From the NCBI GenBank assembly GCA_013696905.1, contig JACCXP010000138.1:1-11767 (forward strand): a DNA stretch of 11,767 bases, read 5' to 3'. The notes beneath the pieces were generated by a model. It was not told the origin of the DNA and made no database searches. It saw only the letters and a list, made by a program, of their open reading frames with translations. The DNA is from Thermoleophilaceae bacterium. Lineage in GTDB: Bacteria > Actinomycetota > Thermoleophilia > Solirubrobacterales > Thermoleophilaceae. The position numbers and the translations under genes were made by a program. Shown here one piece after another: positions 5,706 through 11,767 of the stretch. Position 1 is the stretch's first letter. The number at the start of each line of letters is the position of its first letter.

Positions 5706-7564
5706 CCGAGCTCGCGGTCGAGCGTGAAGGCGGCCGAGATCAGCGCCAGGTGGGTGAACGCCTGCGGGAAGTTGCCGAGCTGCTCACCCGTAGGCCCGAT
5801 CTCCTCCGAGTAGAGGCCGAGGTGGTTGGCATAGGTGAGCATCTTCTCGAACGCGAGCCGCGCCTCCTCGAGCCGCCCGGCCCGCGCGAGCGCCTCGACG
5901 TACCAGAAGGAGCACATCGAGAACGTGCCCTCGTCGCCCTCGAGGCCGTCTGGCGACGCCTGTGGGTTGTAGCGGTAGACGAGCGAGTCCGACACGAGCT
6001 CGTTCGAGATCGCGTCAAGCGTGGAGAGCCAGCGCGGGTCGGTCGGGGCGATGAACTTGACGAGCGGCATCAGCAGCACCGAGGCGTCGAGCACCTCGGT
6101 CTCGTAGTGCTGCACGAACGCGCCGCGGCCGGGGTGCCAGCCGCGCTCCATGATCTGGCGGTAGATGCGGTCGCGCTGGGCGCTCCAGCGCACGATGTCG
6201 GCCGGCAGCCCGCGCTGGCGAGCGATCCGCACCGCCCGCTCGAGGCTCACCCACGACATCAGCCGTGAGTAGGTGAAGTGCCGGCGCCCGCCGCGGGTCT
6301 CCCAGATGCCCTCGTCGGCCTGGTCCCAGTTCTCGCACACCCACTCGACGATTCGCGAGAGGTCCTCCCAGGCGTCGTGGTAGAGCGGCGTGCCGTACTT
6401 GTTGTAGAGGTAGACCGAGTCCATCAGCTCGCCGTAGATGTCGAGCTGGAGCTGGTCGGCAGCCTCGTTGCCGATCCGCACGGGACCCGAGCCCGCGTAG
6501 CCCTCGAGGTGGGGGAGCGTCTGCTCGGGCAGGTCCCTGCGCCCGTCGATCCCGTACATGATCTGAAGCGGCCCGGAGGCGCACCCCTTGGAGTCGCGGA
6601 AGCGGTCCGTGAGCCAGCCCATGAACGCCTGCGCCTCGTCGGTGAAGCCGAGCCGCAGGAGCGCGAACAGGGAGAAGGCGGCGTCGCGGATCCACGTGTA
6701 GCGGTAGTCCCAGTTGCGCCCGCCGCCGAGCTCCTCGGGAAGGGACGTCGTCGGTGCGGCGACGATCGCGCCGGTGGGCGCGTAGGTAAGCAGCTTGAGC
6801 GTGAGGGCCGAACGGTGCACCATCTCGCGCCAGCGGCCCGTGTAGCGCGAGCGGTCGAGCCAGCGACGCCAGTAGGCGACCGTCTCCTCGAAGGCCGCCC
6901 GCGTGTCCTCCTCGTCGTATGAGCGCGGCTTGCGGCCGTCGAGCACGTCGTCGAGCACGAACGTGACGCTGTCGCCGGTCGCGACTTCGAAGCTCGCGCG
7001 AACGCCGGTCTCGGTGCGTTCGAGCGCGACCGGTGACGCGAGTGCGATCTCGAGCGCGTCGGTCTCGAACACCGCGCCGCGCTCGTGCATCCGGAGCTCG
7101 TGGCGCTCGCGCCCGTAGTCGAAGCGCGGCTCGACCTCTATCTCGAAGTGCAGGCGGCCGCGCACGCCGACGACCCTGCGCATGAGGCGGTGCGAGTTCT
7201 CGTGCGGTCCCTTGACCGGCATGAAGTCCTGCACCTCGGCGACCCCCTCCTCGCTGAGGAAGCGCGTCAACAGGACATTGGTGTCTGGAAAGTACAGCTG
7301 CTTGCTCTTCCAGCCCGCGCGACTGGGAGCGATACGCCAGTGCCCACCGCGCTCGGAGTCGAGGATCGCCGCGAACAGCGACGGCGCGTCGAAGCGCGGG
7401 CAGCAGTACCAGTCGACCGTGCCACCGGTGCTCACGAGCGCGACCGAGTGCATGTCGCCGATCAACCCGTGGTCCGCTATCGGCGGGTAGCGCTCGGACG
7501 CGCCGGAGTCGTGGGGCCCCTCGAGCAGCGACTCCTCGCTGGTGCGAGCGGCGGCGCCTGTCAC
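5702..7564 (-). CDS. GH15 glucoamylase/trehalase-like glycoside hydrolase
   Basis: This 620-residue cytoplasmic enzyme has no signal peptide. Residues 26-210 form the N-terminal beta-sandwich domain of bacterial GH15 proteins: Y-P-P-I-A-D-H-G-L-I-G-D, then G-G-T-V-D-W-Y-C-C-P-R-F-D. Residues 240-620 form the (alpha/alpha)6 barrel. Typical barrel motifs are G-R-N-W-D-Y-R-Y-T-W-I-R-D-A (282-295), G-I-W-E422-T-R-G with the likely general acid, and S-E-E-I-G-P (586-591) with the likely general base, followed by G-E-Q-L-G-N-F-P-Q-A-F-T-H. The product is glucose from alpha-glucans or from trehalose; some actinobacterial relatives are trehalases, so the substrate is open. GTG 7564 overlaps the glucose dehydrogenase stop as GTGA, so the enzyme that releases glucose is co-translated with one that oxidises it. 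Confidence 0.93.
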   Translation of the reverse strand: MTGAAARTSEESLLEGPHDSGASERYPPIADHGLIGDMHSVALVSTGGTVDWYCCPRFDAPSLFAAILDSERGGHWRIAPSRAGWKSKQLYFPDTNVLLTRFLSEEGVAEVQDFMPVKGPHENSHRLMRRVVGVRGRLHFEIEVEPRFDYGRERHELRMHERGAVFETDALEIALASPVALERTETGVRASFEVATGDSVTFVLDDVLDGRKPRSYDEEDTRAAFEETVAYWRRWLDRSRYTGRWREMVHRSALTLKLLTYAPTGAIVAAPTTSLPEELGGGRNWDYRYTWIRDAAFSLFALLRLGFTDEAQAFMGWLTDRFRDSKGCASGPLQIMYGIDGRRDLPEQTLPHLEGYAGSGPVRIGNEAADQLQLDIYGELMDSVYLYNKYGTPLYHDAWEDLSRIVEWVCENWDQADEGIWETRGGRRHFTYSRLMSWVSLERAVRIARQRGLPADIVRWSAQRDRIYRQIMERGWHPGRGAFVQHYETEVLDASVLLMPLVKFIAPTDPRWLSTLDAISNELVSDSLVYRYNPQASPDGLEGDEGTFSMCSFWYVEALARAGRLEEARLAFEKMLTYANHLGLYSEEIGPTGEQLGNFPQAFTHLALISAAFTLDRELG

Positions 7565-8682
7565 GCGCCCTCAGCGACGGCGATCACGTGCTTGATCCCT
7601 CCGGGGTGTCCCACGAGCAGCTTGCGGTGCTCCTCGATCGAGTGTCGCGCGGAGATCAGCGCTCGCACGGCGTCCGGCCAGCGCTGCGAGAAGTGCTCGA
7701 GGTCGGAGATCGCCTCCTCGAAGGAGTCGAAGCCCGCGTTGACGGTCCCGAGCGCGACCTGGTTCCGAAGCACCATCGAGCGCATCAGCGCGTCGGTGTC
7801 GACCTCGGCGAGCGGGCCGTGGCCGGGCACGCCCGTGAATGCGAGCAGGCCGTTCGTGCCGAGCACGCCCAGCACTTCGAAGGCGAGCTTCGACGCGCCC
7901 GAGCCCTCGTAGACGAGGTCGATGTTGCCGACCCGCTCGGCGAGCTCGCCCGGCGACACCTGCTCGGAGGAGACGTAGGTCGCGCCGATCGCGCCGGCGA
8001 CGTCCGCCTTCTCGTTGGGCGCGGGCGAGCGCGAGTAGACCCAGGTCGAGAAGCCGCGGCGACGCAGCGCCATGGCGCCGAGCTGGGCCACGGGACCGGC
8101 ACCGAGCACGACCGCCGAGAGCCCGCGGCCGGGCTCATCGGACGCGGCGCTCGGATCGGCCCACGGCAGGCGCCGCTGGATCTCCCACACCTGCGCGAGG
8201 GCCTTTTCGGCGATCGTCAGCGGCTCGACGAGCACCGCGCTCTCGCGCAGGCCGTAGGGGACCTGGTGCAGGTAGCGCTCTTCGTCGACGAACAGCTCCG
8301 TCATGAAGCCGTGCGCGAGCTTGATGCCACGCTCGCTGTAGTCGCCGGTCTGGCAGAAGTCCTGGCGCCCGGCGCGGCAGGGCCGGCAGTGAAGGTGCTC
8401 GCAGGGTCGGCGCACCATCGGCACGGCGAGGTCGCCCGGCGCGAAGCGCTCCACGTCGCGCCCTACCTCGACGACCTCCGCGAGCGCCTCGTGACCGAGC
8501 ACGAGCCGCTCGTCACCGGGTGGCGGGGAGCCGTACTGGAAGCCCGCGATCTCGCGGTCGGTCCCGCATACGCCGACCTCGAGCGTACGCAGCTTCACGC
8601 CCGTGGCGGACGCGAGCGCGGGCTCTGGGATGTCGGCGAGGCCGATCTCCTCGCGGCCGGGATCGACCGTCACGGCCCTCAT
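7561..8682 (-). CDS. gdh: Glucose 1-dehydrogenase, zinc-dependent medium-chain type
   Basis: This 373-residue protein resembles the archaeal/actinobacterial glucose/galactose 1-dehydrogenases, which oxidise D-glucose to gluconolactone with NAD(P)+. Supporting features are V-C39-G-T-D-R-E-I (catalytic zinc Cys), L-G-H64-E65-A-L, V-R-R-P-C94 with further Cys at 99, 102 and 110 (structural zinc lobe), R-G-I-K-L-A-H-G-F-M-T-E (118-129), L-V-E153-P-L-T-I-A-E-K-A and the nucleotide-binding G194-A-G196-P-V-A. Alcohol dehydrogenases lack the G-x-x-x-x-H-G-F-M and V-E-P-L-x-x-x-E-K pair. The structural-zinc Cys spacing is C-x4-C-x2-C-x7-C rather than the usual C-x2-C-x2-C-x7-C. It is the first gene of the operon. 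ATG 8682 has no clear ribosome binding site, so a leaderless or short-leader mRNA is possible. Confidence 0.9.
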   Translation of the reverse strand: MRAVTVDPGREEIGLADIPEPALASATGVKLRTLEVGVCGTDREIAGFQYGSPPPGDERLVLGHEALAEVVEVGRDVERFAPGDLAVPMVRRPCEHLHCRPCRAGRQDFCQTGDYSERGIKLAHGFMTELFVDEERYLHQVPYGLRESAVLVEPLTIAEKALAQVWEIQRRLPWADPSAASDEPGRGLSAVVLGAGPVAQLGAMALRRRGFSTWVYSRSPAPNEKADVAGAIGATYVSSEQVSPGELAERVGNIDLVYEGSGASKLAFEVLGVLGTNGLLAFTGVPGHGPLAEVDTDALMRSMVLRNQVALGTVNAGFDSFEEAISDLEHFSQRWPDAVRALISARHSIEEHRKLLVGHPGGIKHVIAVAEGA

Positions 8683-8808
8683 GCGATGCGGGGGCTGCGG
8701 GGGCGGGACATGCGCCCATTCTCACACGCGCGCCCGACCGCACCGAAACCTCGGGGCCCGTACTAGTTTTCAGCACCGATCGCCTTGCAGGTGCGCCGCC
8801 CCACGACC
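8683..8808. promoter_or_regulatory. Divergent intergenic region between gdh and the secreted glycosidase
   Basis: These 126 bp separate two genes transcribed away from each other and must hold both promoters. A TACTAGT stretch at 8761-8767, followed by TTT, is the most AT-rich spot and overlaps a TANNNT-type -10 (TAGTTT, 8764-8769) for the plus-strand gene. No matching -35 is seen. For gdh I see no convincing promoter box. The three G-runs at 8690-8707 lie on the strand opposite the gdh transcript. Confidence 0.35.
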
Positions 8809-10347
8809 ATGCGAATGCTGCCCGTGCTGGTGGCCGCGCTGGCGCTCGCGCCCGTCGCCCCCGCGGCGGCCTCGAGCCGCCAGGAGTCGATGATGGAGGA
8901 CACCCAGGAGCTCCTCCAAGGCGGCCCGGCGCGGCGCGCCGCCGCGCTTGACGAGCTCGCAGGCCTCGGCGTCGACATCGTCAAGGTGCGTGTGCAGTGG
9001 CGGACGCTCGCCCCGAACGGCGCCTCCGAGGCACGGCCCGCGTTCAACGCCTCGGATCCAGCGGGGTATCCTCCGGGCGCGTTCGAGGCGCTCGACGACG
9101 TCGTCACTGGGGCGACGCAGCGCGGCCTCAAGGTCTTCTTCATGCTCAGCCCGCCGGCGCCCGAGTGGGCGACCAAGCGCGGAGAGCGCGCCGGCCACGC
9201 GGGCGTGCTGCGAGCCGATCCGGCCGACTTCGGGCGCTTCGTCGAGGCGGTCGGGCGGCGCTACTCGGGCACGCGCGGATTGCCCGCCGTGCGGATGTGG
9301 TCGATCTGGAACGAGCCGAACCACCCGCAGTTCATCCAGCCGCTGTCGGAGCGCCTGGGAGGCAGGCTCGCACCGAGCTCGCCGCACCAGTACCGGCGCC
9401 TCTATGCCGCCGCACAGGGGGCGCTCGCCCGCTCGGGCCACGCCCGTGACACGGTCCTCTTCGGGGAGATCCTGCCGGTTGGCCAGGGGCGCCTCAGTGC
9501 CACGAGCACCCTGCGCCCGATCCTCTTCCTGCGGGAGTTCTTCTGCCTCGACCAGAGCTACCGCCCCTACCGCGGCGCCGCCGCGCGAGCGCGGGGGTGC
9601 ACCCGCTTCCCGAAGCTGCGCATGAGCGGGCTCGCCTACCACGCCTACACCAAGCCTGGCGGCCCGCGCGTGCCGCTGCCGAGTCCCGACGACGCGACGA
9701 TCGGCCAGGTGCGCCGGATCGAGGCCGCGCTCGACCGGATCGCCGTGCGCACGCGGCGGCTGCGCCGCGGGATGCCGATCTACAACTCCGAGTTCGGCCT
9801 CCAGACCGACCCCCCCGACTGCGCCGGCTTCGGCACCTCGCTCACCAACCAGGCGGCCTTCTTGAACGAGGCCGAATGGGTCTCCTTCAGTCGCCCGCGC
9901 GTCAAGACCTACTCGAACTACCTGCTCGTGGACGACGCGATCCGCACGCAGTTCGAGCCGGGCACGAACCGCCGCTACCAGGGCTTCCAGACCGGCCTGC
10001 GCTACGGCCCGTTCGCCGTCAGGTGCGAGAGCCCCGATATCGCGCTCGCCTCGGGCTCCGCCAAGCAGCCGGGCTACGACGCTTTCCGGACCCCGATCTA
10101 CGTGCGCCGGCTGCGCGGGGCGGTGCAGGTGTTCGGGCTCGCGCGGCCACGCAAGGGTCAGGCCCAGGCAATCGAGGTTCTGCGCGACGGGGCGGTCGTG
10201 AAGACGGTCACGACGAGCGGCTATTTCCTGACCAGCGTCCGCGGAGGCACGAGTGGGCGCTGGCAGCTGCGCTGGAGCTTCGGCGGTCAGACCTACACGA
10301 GTCGCCTCGCGCGCGCGCTCGCCGACCCGCCGCCCAGAAGCCTCTAG
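8809..10347 (+). CDS. Secreted clan GH-A glycoside hydrolase with C-terminal beta domain
   Basis: From ATG 8809 the product has 512 residues. Residues 1-22 look like a Sec signal peptide (M-R-M, a Leu/Val/Ala core, A-A-A-S). The (beta/alpha)8 barrel spans about 40-380. It has W-N-E169-P-N (acid/base Glu on strand 4), a later H278-A-Y280, and N-S-E328-F-G (nucleophile on strand 7). This pair of Glu residues defines clan GH-A (GH5, GH39, GH42 and relatives). The exact family and substrate are not clear. Residues about 400-510 look like a beta-sandwich accessory domain. TTG 8785 and GTG 8791 are alternative starts; the ATG is chosen because it gives the best signal peptide. No strong Shine-Dalgarno sequence is seen. 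The gene is single and its stop lies 5 bp from a convergent stop. Confidence 0.85.
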   Translation: MRMLPVLVAALALAPVAPAAASSRQESMMEDTQELLQGGPARRAAALDELAGLGVDIVKVRVQWRTLAPNGASEARPAFNASDPAGYPPGAFEALDDVVTGATQRGLKVFFMLSPPAPEWATKRGERAGHAGVLRADPADFGRFVEAVGRRYSGTRGLPAVRMWSIWNEPNHPQFIQPLSERLGGRLAPSSPHQYRRLYAAAQGALARSGHARDTVLFGEILPVGQGRLSATSTLRPILFLREFFCLDQSYRPYRGAAARARGCTRFPKLRMSGLAYHAYTKPGGPRVPLPSPDDATIGQVRRIEAALDRIAVRTRRLRRGMPIYNSEFGLQTDPPDCAGFGTSLTNQAAFLNEAEWVSFSRPRVKTYSNYLLVDDAIRTQFEPGTNRRYQGFQTGLRYGPFAVRCESPDIALASGSAKQPGYDAFRTPIYVRRLRGAVQVFGLARPRKGQAQAIEVLRDGAVVKTVTTSGYFLTSVRGGTSGRWQLRWSFGGQTYTSRLARALADPPPRSL

Positions 10348-10352
10348 CCCGC

Positions 10353-10580
10353 TTACTCGGCTCTTCCACCGCCCGGCTCGTCGTCGCTTGTCTCGACCCG
10401 CTGCTCGGAGACGATGGTGCGTCCGTTGCGCTGCACGACCCTCTGGTAGCTCGACACGCGCGTGTGCTGCCCCTTCGACTCGTTGACGTTGGCCGCGATG
10501 GTCGCGTTCACGTCGGCCGCGACGCTCACCCCGTCCTCGTTGCGACGGACCTTGCGCTGGCTGACCCTGTTGATCTTCAT
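10353..10580 (-). CDS. Small hydrophilic protein of unknown function
   Basis: This 75-residue protein starts at ATG 10580. The 90-residue reading from TTG 10625 is less likely because the ATG has a clear ribosome binding site. I recognise no family. The N-terminal half is basic (M-K-I-N-R-V-S-Q-R-K-V-R-R-N-E-D-G), the middle is rich in Val, Asn and Ala with V-N-A-T-I-A-A-N-V-N, and a pattern R-V-V-Q-R-N-G-R-T-I-V-S-E-Q-R-V suggests beta strands. The tail (S-D-D-E-P-G-G-G-R) is probably disordered. There is no Cys, no signal peptide and no membrane helix. It follows ispG on the same strand after 41 nt, so it may be co-transcribed with it. Base composition is like its neighbours but its Asn/Gln/Val content is higher. 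Confidence 0.65.
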   Translation of the reverse strand: MKINRVSQRKVRRNEDGVSVAADVNATIAANVNESKGQHTRVSSYQRVVQRNGRTIVSEQRVETSDDEPGGGRAE

Positions 10581-10590
10581 CGAGTGAGTA

Positions 10591-10597
10591 TCTCCCC
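10591..10597 (-). promoter_or_regulatory. Ribosome binding site deciding the start of the small unknown gene
   Basis: The minus strand reads GGGGAGA here, 10 nt before ATG 10580. Other starts in this frame have nothing comparable. Confidence 0.55.
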
Positions 10598-10621
10598 TCG
10601 AGCGGCGCAGGTAAAGGCCGG

Positions 10622-11767
10622 TCAAGCGCGCGTGAAACGCCGCCCTGCGGTCGGCGAGACGTCTTCCCCCAGCTTGAGCCGCGGCTCGAGCAGGGCATCT
10701 GTCACCGCCGCGGCCTCGTCGCCGTCATCGGCCCGCGCAGCCGCCGCCTCCATCGCGGCGAGTCGCTCGGGGGTCAGCTCGTCGGCATTTTCGTCCTCGA
10801 TCCGCTTGAGCCACTGCGCGCCCTCGGCGGCCTTGCGCTCGTCGACCTCGGTGCGCCCGATCGCGAGCGAGCGGTCGATCTCGGCGAACAGCTCGTCCAC
10901 CAGGCGCTCCTGGGGCACCTTTCGGAGCGGCTTGCCGTGAGCGAAGATGAGGCCCTCGTTCTTCGCACCGGTGATGCCGAAGTCGGCGTGCGAGGCCTCG
11001 CCGATCCCGTTGACGGCGCAGCCGAGCACCGCGACCTCCACAGGATCGGCGTAGGACTCGAGGCGCTGCTCGATCTCCGCGACGACGGTGTCCATATCGA
11101 ACTGGAGGCGCCCGCACGTGGGACACGCGATCAGGACGGGGCCGCGCTCGCGCAGCTTGAGCGCCTTCAGGATCTCCCAGGCGACCTTGACCTCCTCCTC
11201 GGCGTGGAAGGTCGAGAGCGAGATCCGGATCGTGTCGCCGATGCCATCCGCGAGGAGCGTGCCCAGCCCCACGGCCGACTTCAGCGAGCCCGACCATTTC
11301 GTGCCCGCCTCGGTGATGCCGAGGTGAAGCGGATAGTCGATGCGCTCCGACAGGAGGCGGTTGGCCGCGATCGTGTTCGGCACGTTCGTCGACTTGATTG
11401 ACACCTTGAAGTCCTCGAAGTCGAGCGACTCCATGAGGGCGACGAACTCGGCCGCGGCAGCCACGAGCGCCTCGACCGGCTGGTCGCGCTCGAGCTCGTG
11501 TAGGTGCTTCGGCAGCGAGCCCGAGTTGACGCCGATCCGCATCGGCACGCCGGCGGCCGTCGCCCTGCGCGCCACCTCGGCGACCTTGTCACGACCGCCG
11601 ATGTTGCCCGGGTTGAGCCGGATGCAGTGGGCGCCGGCGTCGATGGCCTTGAGCGCGAGCGTGTGGTTGAAGTGGATGTCCGCGATAACAGGGATGGCGG
11701 AGCGCTTGACGATCGTCTTCAGCGCCTCCGCGTCCTCGTCGCGCGGGACCGCGACGCGAACCAGGTC
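10622..11767 (-). CDS. ispG: 4-hydroxy-3-methylbut-2-enyl diphosphate synthase IspG, 5' end beyond the window
   Basis: The frame is open to the right edge, so the real start is outside; 381 residues are visible and roughly the first 40-60 are missing. The visible part starts with D-L-V-R-V-A-V-P and continues I-P-V-I-A-D-I-H-F-N, then R-L-N-P-G-N-I-G and R-I-G-V-N-S-G-S-L, all standard for IspG (GcpE). The [4Fe-4S] ligands are C215-P-T-C218 and C250 in G-C-A-V-N-G-I-G-E257 (visible numbering). IspG reductively removes water from methylerythritol cyclodiphosphate in the non-mevalonate isoprenoid pathway, using flavodoxin/ferredoxin electrons. The normal protein ends soon after the L-R-K-V-P-x-E-x-L-V segment. 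Here about 80 more residues follow, rich in Glu, Ala and Arg and predicted helical. A GTG at 11575 is internal and not the start. Confidence 0.96.
   Translation of the reverse strand, partial: DLVRVAVPRDEDAEALKTIVKRSAIPVIADIHFNHTLALKAIDAGAHCIRLNPGNIGGRDKVAEVARRATAAGVPMRIGVNSGSLPKHLHELERDQPVEALVAAAAEFVALMESLDFEDFKVSIKSTNVPNTIAANRLLSERIDYPLHLGITEAGTKWSGSLKSAVGLGTLLADGIGDTIRISLSTFHAEEEVKVAWEILKALKLRERGPVLIACPTCGRLQFDMDTVVAEIEQRLESYADPVEVAVLGCAVNGIGEASHADFGITGAKNEGLIFAHGKPLRKVPQERLVDELFAEIDRSLAIGRTEVDERKAAEGAQWLKRIEDENADELTPERLAAMEAAAARADDGDEAAAVTDALLEPRLKLGEDVSPTAGRRFTRA

Noticed and set aside
4617..5813. 398-codon plus-strand ORF opposite proS
   Set aside because: It has His/Arg/Val/Leu-rich composition typical of an antisense frame and no family motif; proS is certain on the other strand.
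8690..8707. Possible G-quadruplex upstream of gdh
   Set aside because: Only three G-runs, and they lie on the strand opposite the gdh transcript.
7588..8766. 392-codon plus-strand ORF opposite glucose dehydrogenase
   Set aside because: Antisense shadow of a clear enzyme gene; no recognisable domain.
8770..10698. 642-codon ORF on the minus strand opposite the secreted glycosidase
   Set aside because: Its product is Arg/Gly/Ala-rich low-complexity sequence without motifs, whereas the plus strand has a signal peptide and both catalytic Glu motifs. It is a high-GC shadow.
1..11767. CRISPR array, tRNA, rRNA or insertion-sequence ends
   Set aside because: No regularly spaced repeats, cloverleaf, rRNA-like stretch, transposase motif or terminal inverted repeats were seen.

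Overview
This window is high-GC DNA, and its gene content points to an actinomycete-line bacterium (Actinomycetota). The best guess is a deep-branching class such as Thermoleophilia or Rubrobacteria. Three things support this. A GarA-like FHA protein is followed directly by an FtsR/Rv1828-type MerR regulator. A small protein carries an RsiG-type cyclic-di-GMP motif in a single copy. Translational overlaps (ATGA, GTGA, TTGA) are common. The class-level placement is inference; no rRNA or tRNA is present to confirm it.

Left edge (1-390): a small gene graveyard on the minus strand. It holds about 25 recognisable residues from the middle of a zinc alcohol dehydrogenase, then the first ~42 residues of an FAD-dependent oxidoreductase, which soon runs into a stop. 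Next, on the plus strand, comes a small membrane protein (388-873). It converges on the regulatory/salvage operon with only 6 bp between stop codons.

Minus-strand regulatory/salvage operon (3373 down to 880): a TATACT promoter element, then an RsiG-like anti-sigma protein, a zinc-ribbon plus FHA protein (GarA-like), an FtsR-like MerR regulator, adenine phosphoribosyltransferase and a PaaI/YdiI-type hotdog thioesterase. Most junctions overlap or abut. Signalling and division-control genes are therefore transcribed together with purine salvage.

Minus-strand metabolic operon (8682 down to 3415): glucose 1-dehydrogenase, a GH15 glucoamylase/trehalase, prolyl-tRNA synthetase and a CDP-alcohol phosphatidyltransferase, all overlapping. 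The GH15 enzyme would release glucose in the cytoplasm and the dehydrogenase would oxidise it towards gluconate.

Right side: a secreted clan GH-A glycosidase (plus strand, 8809-10347) is divergent from the glucose dehydrogenase gene. It is followed by a small unrecognised protein and by ispG (minus strand), whose 5' end is cut by the window edge and which has a long C-terminal extension. ispG and proS are neighbours in many Gram-positive bacteria. Here they lie on the same strand but are separated by about 4.9 kb of carbohydrate genes.

The most interesting item is the small operon that puts a candidate single-motif RsiG (c-di-GMP), a zinc-ribbon GarA (Ser/Thr-kinase signalling) and an FtsR-like regulator (cell division) together. 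Most other long ORFs on opposite strands are high-GC shadows.
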